NCBI GenBank assembly: GCA_944363795.1
Contig: CALVVG010000008.1
Coordinates: forward strand, 1 to 34,831
Reading direction: 5' to 3'
DNA: 34,831 bases
Source of the DNA: an uncultured Bacilli bacterium
GTDB taxonomy: Bacteria; Bacillota_I; Bacilli_A; RF39; UBA660
Position numbers and translations under genes: made by a program. Positions within the stretch are counted from its first letter, which is position 1. Each line of letters starts with the position of its first letter. Shown piece after piece: positions 1-6,830 of this stretch. The notes beneath the pieces are model-generated. The model was not told where the DNA came from. It ran no database searches and worked only from the letters and a program-made list of their open reading frames with translations.

Positions 1-189
1 ACCTTAAACTCTTGTATTTACTTACCAAAATAGCCATTTCTTCTATTTTTGGATTTAACCGATACCTCCATGACCAGGATCTACTACAATAACTTTTCCT
101 TGTAATGGCAAATCAGCATAAACCTTGTTACTGAATAAAAAAAAGAAAAAAACTAAAAATATAATTAAACATTTAAAATAATATTTCAT
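1..189 (-). pseudogene. Truncated N-acetylmuramoyl-L-alanine amidase (Amidase_3, CwlD-like), broken or cut by the contig end
   Basis: Not a complete gene. An ATG at 189 opens a 44-residue frame with a lysine-containing N-terminus, a long hydrophobic stretch (residues 7-19) and a signal-peptide-like VYA end (23-25). It continues as GKVIVVDPGHGGIG (31-44), the first strand and zinc-binding His of Amidase_3 enzymes, which cut the amide bond between muramic acid and the stem peptide. A TAA at 55-57 then stops it. Past that stop a different frame stays open to base 1 (begins YRLNPKIEEMAILV), so a frameshift is possible, but I cannot tell whether that stretch belongs to the same protein. No good ribosome site precedes the ATG. 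It lies 60 bases after the pseudouridine synthase gene. True decay and an error at the contig edge are both possible. Confidence 0.6.
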
Positions 190-249
190 ATTAATATTTA
201 TTCAGTATAAACATAAAAAAAGCAAAAAAATTTTGTTAATTTACTTTGA

Positions 250-921
250 TTATTTAATTATGTTAAAAATATTCCACGGATACTCATGTTTAGGATTTAA
301 TTTAAATTCCATTGTTTCCTTTGTAACTGGATGTTTAAATTTTATTTTATAAGCCCATAATGCAATTTGTTGACCCACTATAGCTTTTTTATTATATTTT
401 TGGTCACCCCATAAAGGTAAATCTCTACTTGCAAACTGGACTCTGATTTGATGTGATCTACCCGTTATTAAATTAATTTTAACTAACGTTTTTTCCGCTT
501 TATTTTCTAAAACCTCATATTCTAATTTGGCATACTTACCATCATTTGCTATTACTGTTTTATTTTTTTGAACATTTTTCTTTAAATAATCTTCCAAAAT
601 GCCTTTACCTCTAATTGTTCCGCATAAAACTGCTAAATATGTTTTTTGAAAATTATGTTCATATATACTTTTGGAAAGACGTGAAGCAGCCTTACTAGTT
701 TTAGCAAAAATCATTATTCCACCAACTGGACGATCCAACCGATGAACCAAGCCTAAATAAACATTACCAGGCTTATTATACTTTTCTTTTAAATATTTTT
801 TTATTATTGTAAGCATATCAATATCTTTGGTATTATCACTTTGAACCAAAACATTTATATATTTTTCTACTATTATTAAATGATTATCCTCATAAATTAT
901 ATTAATCTTGCCATCTACCAT
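250..921 (-). CDS. RluA-family RNA pseudouridine synthase
   Basis: Isomerises a uridine in rRNA or tRNA to pseudouridine. The family signature HRLDRPVGG carries the catalytic Asp (about residue 63 from the ATG at 921), followed by the usual IMIFAKTSKAASRL stretch and a later GRSHQIRVQFA motif. There is no S4 RNA-binding domain: the protein starts directly with the catalytic fold, making it short for the family (223 residues). The PVGG form is found in a subgroup of COG0564 whose target base I cannot assign. A GTG at 930 is an alternative start; the ATG is preferred because GTGGAA lies just before it. The start lies inside the 3' end of the methyltransferase gene, so the two are probably translationally coupled and share one promoter. 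Confidence 0.88.
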   Translation of the reverse strand: MVDGKINIIYEDNHLIIVEKYINVLVQSDNTKDIDMLTIIKKYLKEKYNKPGNVYLGLVHRLDRPVGGIMIFAKTSKAASRLSKSIYEHNFQKTYLAVLCGTIRGKGILEDYLKKNVQKNKTVIANDGKYAKLEYEVLENKAEKTLVKINLITGRSHQIRVQFASRDLPLWGDQKYNKKAIVGQQIALWAYKIKFKHPVTKETMEFKLNPKHEYPWNIFNIIK

Positions 922-1765
922 AAATTCCACACGGTAAGACTAAACCATTATTACTTATAGGAAGTCCTACTTCTCCACTATCTACTTTTCCACCATATTT
1001 TTTCTCTACAGTTAATTTTAAAATATTATATAAAACAGTACTTGATATACCAGTTGTATAAGCATTAATCAAAAAAAACAAAGGCTTATTACTTAGTAAT
1101 TCTGTGCATTTTTTTACCAAATAATCTAGATTATGTTCTAATTTCCATAATTCACCATTAGGTCCTCTTCCATAACTTGGAGGATCCATTATTATAGCAT
1201 CATATTTATTGCCACGTCTTATTTCTCTTTCAACAAATTTTAAACAATCATCTACAATAAAACGAATAAAACGATCGTTTAATTTGCTTAATTGCATATT
1301 TTCCTTTGCCCAAGCAACCATACCCTTTGCAGCATCTACATGAACTACCACAGCCGCACCTGCTTTACTACATGCCATTGTTGCTCCACCAGTATAAGCA
1401 AACAAATTTAGTACTTTAATAGGTCTATTAGCGTTTTTTATTTTATCCATCATAAAATCCCAATTGGTTGCTTGTTCAGGAAAGATTCCAGTATGTTTAA
1501 AATTAGTAGGACTAACTTTAAATTTTAAATCCTTATAATTAATTACCCAAAAATCAGGAAGATTTTTTTTTAATTCCCAATGTCCTCCACCATCTTTAAA
1601 GCGGAAATAAACTCCATCAATTTTTTCCCATTGTGATTTTCTTTCTATAGGCCACATAGCTTGAGGTTCAGGTCTTCTTAAAATTATATTACCCCATCGT
1701 TCTAATTTTTCACCATTTCCAGCATCAATACATTCATAATCTTGCCATTCATCGCTAAGCCTCAT
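902..1765 (-). CDS. Class I SAM-dependent methyltransferase, COG1092 (RlmI/RlmK-like)
   Basis: Predicted RNA methyltransferase of 287 residues. The SAM-binding motif I is NLFAYTGGATMACSKAGA (about residues 119-136), the acidic motif II region is VHVDAAKGM, and motif IV is DPPSYGRG (194-201). This set is typical of the COG1092 group that includes the rRNA m5C/m7G enzymes RlmI and RlmK. No PUA domain is visible. The start at 1765 is chosen because AGGAAG lies a normal distance upstream; the frame stays open 27 codons further, but that stretch overlaps the promoter leader and terminator-like hairpin and so is unlikely to be coding. The gene is first in an RNA-modification operon with the RluA-type synthase and is preceded by a possible attenuator. 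The actual target nucleotide is unknown. Confidence 0.85.
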   Translation of the reverse strand: MRLSDEWQDYECIDAGNGEKLERWGNIILRRPEPQAMWPIERKSQWEKIDGVYFRFKDGGGHWELKKNLPDFWVINYKDLKFKVSPTNFKHTGIFPEQATNWDFMMDKIKNANRPIKVLNLFAYTGGATMACSKAGAAVVVHVDAAKGMVAWAKENMQLSKLNDRFIRFIVDDCLKFVEREIRRGNKYDAIIMDPPSYGRGPNGELWKLEHNLDYLVKKCTELLSNKPLFFLINAYTTGISSTVLYNILKLTVEKKYGGKVDSGEVGLPISNNGLVLPCGIYGRWQD

Positions 1766-1811
1766 AATAAACCACTTCCTACACCAAATATAACATAAAT
1801 CTAATTTATAG

Positions 1812-1879
1812 TAAATAAAAAGCCTAAGAGGCAACGTACTTAACATACGTTTAGCATTTAGCTACCTACCTTAGGTCTT
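1812..1879 (-). promoter_or_regulatory. Structured leader with terminator-like hairpin (putative attenuator)
   Basis: Seen in the minus-strand sequence: CCTAAG (1875-1870) plus AGGTAGC (1867-1861) pair with GTTGCCT (1835-1829) plus CTTAGG (1828-1823). This makes about 13 base pairs (two of them G-T) with a two-base bulge, followed at once by CTTTTTATTT. A competing hairpin AACGTA/TACGTT (1851-1846 with 1838-1833) uses the same 1835-1833 bases. It begins right after the predicted transcription start and ends about 50 bases before the methyltransferase ATG. It could be a transcription attenuator or the end of a separate short RNA of about 65 bases. A five-codon frame with its own ribosome site sits inside it. 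Confidence 0.5.
1840..1857 (-). CDS. Possible five-codon leader peptide (MLNVC)
   Basis: ATG CTA AAC GTA TGT TAA lies in the apical part of the leader hairpin. An AGGT ribosome-binding sequence (1867-1864) sits about 7 bases upstream and forms part of the 5' arm of the terminator-like stem. Ribosomes loading here would melt the stem, the logic used by leader peptides ahead of erm, ABC-F and similar genes. So short a frame can occur by chance, so this is a hypothesis. Confidence 0.3.
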   Translation of the reverse strand: MLNVC

Positions 1880-1885
1880 AAAATT

Positions 1886-1914
1886 ATGTTAACATAGAAA
1901 ATAATGATTGTCAA
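1886..1914 (-). promoter_or_regulatory. Sigma-A-type promoter for the methyltransferase/pseudouridine synthase operon
   Basis: Minus strand: TTGACA (1914-1909), a 17-base spacer, then TAACAT (1891-1886). The -35 box is a perfect consensus. It begins six bases after the DUF3800 stop codon, so this operon has its own start of transcription, near 1879. Confidence 0.75.
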
Positions 1915-1919
1915 ACAAC

Positions 1920-2618
1920 TTAATTTTTATTATACTCAATCTGCAAAAATTTATCATTCTTTTTATATCCTGGAAATAAGCTAATTTTAAATTTATCATT
2001 TCGCAATATTGGGAATATATTTCTTACAATATTATAATCTTTATAAAAATTATAAAAAGTATTTGTAATTAGGTCTGCTAACTGAATGCCAAAATTTGTT
2101 GCTGAATCATAATAAGTAATTTTAAAATTATAATTTTCCAAACAAAACTCGGTTTTTAAATAGGTTTCTAAATTATTTAAATCTCCTATTCTAACATTGC
2201 GATTATCAACGCCAACAATAAATTCTATATTAATATTATTATATTTTAGAATCAAAAGGGGTACTATACAATCTTTAAATAAAATTTTAATTGCATAATT
2301 AAAAAAAATATTTGACTCAATAATTTCTTTTTTCATTGACTTTTTTTCAAATATTTTAACACAACCATAAAAACCACTAATATTTTGAATATTATTAAAT
2401 ATAGCAACTTTTTCTAAATCAGACATTTCATAAGATTTTATTTCTTTATCTAATTCATAATTATTATTATCTTTGATTTCTTTATTTATTTTTTTATATT
2501 TTGATATAATTTTAATTTTTTGTTCTTGAAAAGTCCAATAACCACCAACAGCAAAATATTTAGTTTTACTATTTTTATGTATTGAACCACTTTCATCTAA
2601 ATATACATATATTTTCAT
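1920..2618 (-). CDS. DUF3800 domain protein
   Basis: 232 residues with the two hallmarks of the DUF3800 family: an N-terminal YVYLDESGS strand (Asp8, Glu9) and a C-terminal IQLADLITNTFYNF segment with its conserved Asp. Together these acidic residues suggest the metal-binding site of an RNase H-like fold. The biochemical role is not established; members are often found as singletons in mobile or defence-related settings. The start at 2618 is chosen because a strong ACGGGGGG ribosome site lies just upstream; the frame runs 13 codons further, but that part covers the ribosomal operon terminator. It stands alone: the rpsI terminator is just upstream and a fresh promoter just downstream. No clear promoter of its own was found, so it may depend on read-through. 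Confidence 0.75.
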   Translation of the reverse strand: MKIYVYLDESGSIHKNSKTKYFAVGGYWTFQEQKIKIISKYKKINKEIKDNNNYELDKEIKSYEMSDLEKVAIFNNIQNISGFYGCVKIFEKKSMKKEIIESNIFFNYAIKILFKDCIVPLLILKYNNINIEFIVGVDNRNVRIGDLNNLETYLKTEFCLENYNFKITYYDSATNFGIQLADLITNTFYNFYKDYNIVRNIFPILRNDKFKISLFPGYKKNDKFLQIEYNKN

Positions 2619-2632
2619 AACCCCCCGTAAAA

Positions 2633-2668
2633 TAATAAAAACCCCATAAACCATCAAGTTTACAGGGG
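2633..2668 (-). terminator. Terminator of the rplM-rpsI operon
   Basis: Minus strand: CCCC-T-GTAAAC, loop TTGATG, GTTTAT-GGGG, then TTTTTATTATTTT. Ten base pairs with one bulged T. It begins 19 bases after the rpsI stop codon. Confidence 0.8.
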
Positions 2669-2686
2669 ATAAAAGAATACTGTTTG

Positions 2687-3106
2687 CTATCTTTTTGAAA
2701 ATTGTGGTGCACGACGAGCTTTTTTAAGACCATATTTCTTTCTTTCTTTAACTCTAGGATCTCTAGTTACAAATCCTGCATTTTTAAGAATATGTCTATA
2801 GCTATCTTCTCTAGTTTGATCTGTATTAGCATCAAACTTTAATAATGCTCTAGTAATACCTAAACGAATAGCACCTGTTTGTCCAGAAAAACCACCACCA
2901 ACTACTTTAACATCAATATCAAATCTATTTTCATTATCAGTAGCAACTAATGGTTGCTTTAAATCCATTACTAAAGTTGCATATGGCATATATTCTTCAA
3001 CAGCGATTCCATTTATAGTAATATTACCAGTTCCACCAGTTAGTCTAACTCTAGCAACACTTCTTTTTCTTCTACCTGTTGCAGTCCATTCTTGTTTCTT
3101 ACTCAT
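2687..3106 (-). CDS. rpsI: 30S ribosomal protein uS9
   Basis: Small-subunit protein that lies on the head of the 30S near the P site. The 139-residue sequence has the family features: [10 protein letters not shown] near the start, [19 protein letters not shown] in the centre and the basic C-terminal tail ending in SKR that contacts P-site tRNA. It is slightly longer than the usual 130 residues. The ribosome site AGGAGG lies just before the ATG. It follows rplM by 8 bases, the standard rplM-rpsI pair, and is closed by a good terminator. Confidence 0.98.
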   Translation of the reverse strand: MSKKQEWTATGRRKRSVARVRLTGGTGNITINGIAVEEYMPYATLVMDLKQPLVATDNENRFDIDVKVVGGGFSGQTGAIRLGITRALLKFDANTDQTREDSYRHILKNAGFVTRDPRVKERKKYGLKKARRAPQFSKR

Positions 3107-3114
3107 AAATCCTC

Positions 3115-3546
3115 CTACTTAACTTCTAAAGCTATTGGCTTTTGAGCAGCATGTTTGTGATCAGCTCCACGATAAACAAATAACTTTTTACCCATTTGTC
3201 TTCCTAATCTATTATGAGGAAGCATTCCTTTAATAGCTCTTTCTACCATTTCTTCAGGATAATTATTAATCATATCTTTAGCAGTTCTTTCACGAAGTCC
3301 ACCTGGATAACCTGAATGATTATAATATTTTTTATCCAATAATTTACTACCAGTTAAAACTACTTTTTCAGCATTTATAACTATTACATAGTCTCCACAA
3401 TCGATATGAGGAGTGTAAGTAACCTTATGTTTACCACGTAAAATATGAGCTACCTTTGTTGCAAGACGACCTAAAGTTTGTCCATTAGCATCCACTACAT
3501 ACCAATTTCTTTCAACAGTTTCTTTTTTTTGCATAAATGTTTTCAT
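3115..3546 (-). CDS. rplM: 50S ribosomal protein uL13
   Basis: Early-assembly protein of the large subunit. The sequence shows [18 protein letters not shown] at the start, the [11 protein letters not shown] strand and the [21 protein letters not shown] segment, all typical. The start at 3546 gives 143 residues, the usual length, and has AAAGGA upstream; the frame is open for 13 further codons, but that region is the mRNA leader. It is the first gene of the rplM-rpsI operon with its own strong promoter. Confidence 0.98.
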   Translation of the reverse strand: MKTFMQKKETVERNWYVVDANGQTLGRLATKVAHILRGKHKVTYTPHIDCGDYVIVINAEKVVLTGSKLLDKKYYNHSGYPGGLRERTAKDMINNYPEEMVERAIKGMLPHNRLGRQMGKKLFVYRGADHKHAAQKPIALEVK

Positions 3547-3623
3547 ATTAATCCTTTCATTATGTTCATCATTTAATTTTCCCACGACTAAACAACTTAC
3601 ATAAATAAAATGTACCGATTAAA

Positions 3624-3652
3624 ATTATATGAAAAAAATACCTAAAAGTCAA
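3624..3652 (-). promoter_or_regulatory. Promoter of rplM-rpsI with a ~70-base leader
   Basis: Minus strand: TTGACT (3652-3647), a 17-base spacer, TATAAT (3629-3624). The leader to the rplM ATG is about 70 bases and contains a small hairpin TACAT/ATGTA (3614-3598). Firmicute rplM leaders can bind L13 for feedback control, but I cannot match this one to that motif with confidence. Confidence 0.8.
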
Positions 3653-3668
3653 ATGATTTTAGTCATTT
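3632..3668 (-). terminator. Weak possible terminator after truA
   Basis: Minus strand: CTAAAA, nine-base loop, TTTTAG, then GTATTTTTTT. Only six A/T-rich pairs, with a competing AAATGA/TCATTT hairpin. It overlaps the rplM promoter, so some read-through from truA into rplM-rpsI is likely. Confidence 0.35.
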
Positions 3669-3685
3669 TCTCCAACTTTTTCACT

Positions 3686-4405
3686 TTAATATTTAATTTT
3701 GGCTAAATAAAGACCTTCTGCAGGTACAACGCTTAATGTTTTAGGAATATTAATTTGATGTAGCATATTAAAAACCACATTTTTATCAACTTTACCTCTT
3801 CCAACATCTATAATTGCTCCAACTAAATGTCTTATCATATATCGATAAAAACCTACTCCTTTAAATTCTAGTATTATAATTTTTCCTCGTTTCTTTATTT
3901 TTACATGAAATATAGTAGTTATATAATTAATCCTTTTACCACTAACAAAATTTCTAAAATCATGAGTTCCCTCAAATAATTTAGCAGTGTTTTTCATATT
4001 TTTTATATTTAATTTACCCTTAACTTCGTAATAATACCCTTTTTTACTAGTATCACTATTTCCTAAATATATTTTATACAAATATTTTTTCCATTTGACA
4101 TTATGTCTAGCATGGAAATTACTTTTTACTTTTTTATAGCTTTTAATTACTATCTCATTATTAAATGCTTTATTTATTTTTGGTATCTTATTGGCCATTA
4201 ATTTTTTTGTCGTATCAAAATGAGCACATTGGCAAAAAGCATGAACTCCAGCATCTGTTCTACCACTACCTTTAATAATTATTTTTTCCTGTAAAATATC
4301 ACTTAACACTTTTTCAATAGTTCCTTGAACATTTTTTACATTTTTTTGGCGCTGAAATCCATGAAATTTTGTCCCATCATATGAAAATTTAATTAAATAT
4401 CTCAT
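3686..4405 (-). CDS. truA: tRNA pseudouridine(38-40) synthase
   Basis: Converts uridines 38-40 of the tRNA anticodon arm to pseudouridine. Near the start are YDGTKFHGFQRQ and then GRTDAGVHA, with the catalytic Asp51. The C-terminal half has the expected GVGFYRYMIRHLVGAI stretch. The length of 239 residues is normal. It starts by an ATGA overlap with the EcfA2-like gene, so it is translationally coupled to it. In most Firmicutes truA follows ecfA1-ecfA2-ecfT and precedes rplM-rpsI; here ecfT is missing and the two ATPase genes are reduced. Confidence 0.97.
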   Translation of the reverse strand: MRYLIKFSYDGTKFHGFQRQKNVKNVQGTIEKVLSDILQEKIIIKGSGRTDAGVHAFCQCAHFDTTKKLMANKIPKINKAFNNEIVIKSYKKVKSNFHARHNVKWKKYLYKIYLGNSDTSKKGYYYEVKGKLNIKNMKNTAKLFEGTHDFRNFVSGKRINYITTIFHVKIKKRGKIIILEFKGVGFYRYMIRHLVGAIIDVGRGKVDKNVVFNMLHQINIPKTLSVVPAEGLYLAKIKY

Positions 4406-4959
4406 GATTTAATCCTATAAATTGCTTTCAATAACTCATCTAATTCTTTATAATGATCTAATCTTACACCCAAGTTTTCACATTTATGACAAAATTCTAC
4501 TATTTTTGGAGGATCAATATACATATCCAAAACTCTATCAAATATATCAAGAGTATCAAAAATCACCTTATCATTGTTGATAACATATATTCTATCAACA
4601 CAGTTTATAAATAAATCAGCGTTTTTATCTATTAAAATTATTTTCCGATTATATGTACTTATCTTTTTAAATAATCTTTTAAAATATTCTAAATCTTTTT
4701 TTAGCATTCCTTTCGAAAAATTTATTAATATTATTTCTTTATTATGTAATTGACTAGCAAGAATTACTTTATTTTGTTCTCGAATAGATAAATCATCATA
4801 ATTAATGTTTAAAATATTACTATCTAGTTTAACCATTTTAATTGCTTCATTTGGTTTTGTTGTAACAATTTCATTAACTAATTTACCAAAATACTCTTCT
4901 TTTTTAAAGTCATCACTTATAATTCCGATTATTTGCCCATTTAAATTACTTAATTCCAT
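4402..4959 (-). CDS. EcfA2-derived pseudo-ATPase, all ABC catalytic motifs lost
   Basis: A 185-residue protein that reads as a shrunken EcfA2, the energy-coupling-factor ABC ATPase (normally about 280). GQIIGIISDDFKKEEY (8-23) aligns with the strand and P-loop GEIIGIIGxxGxGKST, but glycines and the Walker lysine are gone. The segment from P-loop to signature is about 35 residues rather than about 120, so the Q-loop and most of the helical domain are missing. LSIRE (57-61) stands for LSGGQ, IILINFS (76-82) for ILLLDEP, and LIDKNAD for the VTHDxD H-loop. The strand-rich end (CVDRIYVINNDKVIFDT) and the EcfA-specific tail are kept. The frame is intact, has a GGTGA ribosome site and overlaps both neighbours. 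It cannot hydrolyse ATP in the usual way; a scaffold role or slow decay are the alternatives. Confidence 0.7.
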   Translation of the reverse strand: MELSNLNGQIIGIISDDFKKEEYFGKLVNEIVTTKPNEAIKMVKLDSNILNINYDDLSIREQNKVILASQLHNKEIILINFSKGMLKKDLEYFKRLFKKISTYNRKIILIDKNADLFINCVDRIYVINNDKVIFDTLDIFDRVLDMYIDPPKIVEFCHKCENLGVRLDHYKELDELLKAIYRIKS

Positions 4960-5423
4960 AATTCACCAACTAACTCATCCATGTCATCATAAACTTTAGA
5001 AAAAATATTGTAATAAGTTAATTGAGTTGACAAATCAACAACAAATGGTAAACCATATCCCAACTTTTTTAATATTTTTTCTTCTCTTAATACATCGTCT
5101 TTTTTTCCTTCTAAAGCAATATTTTCATCATCATATACGACGATATAATCACAATCTATTACTTCCTCTATATCACTGGTAATATTTATATATTTAATTT
5201 TTTGTTTATTTAACAATTTTAATATTTCTTTTTTTTCAAAATCTCGTAATGCATAAAAAGTATTATTAAAAATTATTCTTTTTGATGTATAAAATTCTAA
5301 TTTATTTTTTAAATTTACAAAGCTTAATTCATTAATAACAGGATATTCTGAAAAATTTTTTAAAAATTTTTTATTTATATTATTAGCCAAAATAACGTAA
5401 TTTAAATTTTCATCAATCATCAT
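4950..5423 (-). CDS. EcfA1-derived pseudo-ATPase, N-terminal half missing
   Basis: 157 residues matching only the second half of EcfA1. No Walker A can be found. LSFVN (33-37) sits where LSGGQ should be. FNNTFYALR (52-60) aligns without gaps to the Walker B/D-loop pattern LDEPTSALD, with Asp and Glu both changed to Asn and the D-loop Asp to Arg. ITSD (81-84) replaces the H-loop ITHD. Then come typical EcfA1 tail features: YIVVYDDENIALEG (93-106), LGYGLPFVVDLSTQL (121-135) and a final DELVGELW. The ribosome site GAGGTGAT lies inside the end of nrdG and the gene overlaps both neighbours, so it is probably translated. Its place, just before the EcfA2-like gene and truA, is that of ecfA1. Confidence 0.68.
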   Translation of the reverse strand: MMIDENLNYVILANNINKKFLKNFSEYPVINELSFVNLKNKLEFYTSKRIIFNNTFYALRDFEKKEILKLLNKQKIKYINITSDIEEVIDCDYIVVYDDENIALEGKKDDVLREEKILKKLGYGLPFVVDLSTQLTYYNIFSKVYDDMDELVGELWN

Positions 5424-5913
5424 AATATAGTATCACCTCATTATTAGTTAAACTTTTCGTTACATCAATAATTCTTTGATTAGTACTTCCTCTAAATTTA
5501 CATGCTAAACTCTTTTTCTCAATTTCAAATCTTCCATCAATAAGCACATCAATATTTTTTAATAATTCTAATTTATTTTCATCTTCATTTAATATTTCTT
5601 CAAATGTATATCCAGTATAACACCAAACATTTAATCCTAAACTGTGTGCATATTTTGCAATTTCCAATGCTGCTAACGGCTGATAAAAAGGATCTCCCCC
5701 TGATAAAGTAATACCATTTTGGTATTTTAATTGACTTAATTCATTTTTTAAAGTATCTAAATCCACTTCTATACCACCATTTAAATTCCAAGTTTCAGGA
5801 TTATGACATCCAGTGCAATGATGTAAACAACCTTGAAACCAAATAACGGTTCTAATTCCCTCTCCATCAACAATACTATCAGGTTGTATATTGGCTGCTA
5901 AACGCACTTTCAT
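5413..5913 (-). CDS. nrdG: Anaerobic ribonucleoside-triphosphate reductase activating protein (radical SAM)
   Basis: Radical-SAM enzyme that installs the glycyl radical on NrdD, allowing deoxynucleotide synthesis without oxygen. CLHHCTGC (Cys29, Cys33, Cys36) is the CxxxCxxC motif for the 4Fe-4S cluster. ITLSGGDPFYQP is the GGE-like SAM-binding segment, and VLIDGRFE near the C-terminus is typical of NrdG. The length of 166 residues is normal. It starts on the last base of the whiA stop codon (TAATG). nrdD is not in the window, so the partner must be encoded elsewhere. The gene suggests an anaerobic lifestyle. Confidence 0.92.
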   Translation of the reverse strand: MKVRLAANIQPDSIVDGEGIRTVIWFQGCLHHCTGCHNPETWNLNGGIEVDLDTLKNELSQLKYQNGITLSGGDPFYQPLAALEIAKYAHSLGLNVWCYTGYTFEEILNEDENKLELLKNIDVLIDGRFEIEKKSLACKFRGSTNQRIIDVTKSLTNNEVILYYDD

Positions 5914-6830
5914 TATTTTTCACTTCTTTCTTTATGTTTTTTTACTAATTCATTTATTTTAATAAAATGATGATTTATTCCAGATTTTCCAATTTTATAA
6001 TCCATTTCATTTGATATGACCTCAGCTAATTCTTGGTATGAAAATTCAGGATATTTTTCTCTAGTTATAGCAACTATTTTAGTTTTATCATCTAAAAGGT
6101 TAAATAGATCTGCTTCCTTTAAATATTTAATATTTTCCAGTTGCTTTTGACCAGCTTTAAACGTTTTTTCTTGATTGGCAATTTCACAATTATTAAGTCT
6201 ATTAACCATATTCTTATGATCCTTATATATTCTTATATCTTCAAAATAGAATAAAGAACTATTTGCTTTAAATAACTTTAACAAATCACTTATATTATCA
6301 CTGGATTTTATATAACAAACTGATTTATATCCTCGTTTTATTATTTTAGCATTTAAATTAAAAAATTTAAGTAATGCTAAATTTTGTTTTGCTAATCTTT
6401 CCTTTGTAAAGATAAATTCCAAATGATATCCACTGGTACTGGGATTAGAAATATTACCCACTGCTAAAAAAGATCCTTCTAAAAAAGCTATTTTTTCTTC
6501 TTTAGTAACTAATGTTTCTAATTCAATTTTTGATCCTATGTTTAAAGAATCTTTTATAAAATCTATTTTTTCTTTAATCCCTAAAATATAAATTTGTTTT
6601 ACTTTAAATCTCTTTTGCATTCTTACAGTTACCTTGGGGTTTACACCAAAAATTTCTTTTATTTCTTTAAAAATACGCCTAGCAATACTGGCATTTTCTA
6701 ATGTAATAATAATTTCATCTTTGTTAACTTTAGCAACACAGTTTAAAAAAGCAATCAACTCGTAACGAGCTTCTACAATATTAAAATCATTTTTAGCTAG
6801 TTCTTCTTTGAGCATCGTTGTAAAAGTCAT
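5913..6830 (-). CDS. whiA: DNA-binding regulator WhiA
   Basis: 305-residue WhiA: two N-terminal LAGLIDADG-like domains followed by a helix-turn-helix. FLEGSFLAVGNISNPSTSGY (about 114-133) and YHLEFIF are the family's LAGLIDADG core, and the C-terminus has the YQELAEVISNEM...IGKSGINHHF helix-turn-helix. In Bacillus WhiA affects cell division and chromosome segregation; in Streptomyces it controls sporulation septation. It overlaps yvcK by ATGA, the conserved yvcK-whiA pair. The usual neighbours rapZ and crh are not present here. Confidence 0.96.
   Translation of the reverse strand: MTFTTMLKEELAKNDFNIVEARYELIAFLNCVAKVNKDEIIITLENASIARRIFKEIKEIFGVNPKVTVRMQKRFKVKQIYILGIKEKIDFIKDSLNIGSKIELETLVTKEEKIAFLEGSFLAVGNISNPSTSGYHLEFIFTKERLAKQNLALLKFFNLNAKIIKRGYKSVCYIKSSDNISDLLKLFKANSSLFYFEDIRIYKDHKNMVNRLNNCEIANQEKTFKAGQKQLENIKYLKEADLFNLLDDKTKIVAITREKYPEFSYQELAEVISNEMDYKIGKSGINHHFIKINELVKKHKERSEK

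Noticed and set aside
1766-1846. 27-codon N-terminal extension of the methyltransferase
   Set aside because: The extension overlaps the leader hairpin and has no ribosome site; the ATG at 1765 has AGGAAG and gives the family N-terminus.
2619-2657. N-terminal extension of the DUF3800 protein
   Set aside because: It covers the rpsI terminator; the ATG at 2618 with ACGGGGGG upstream starts directly at the family's first strand.
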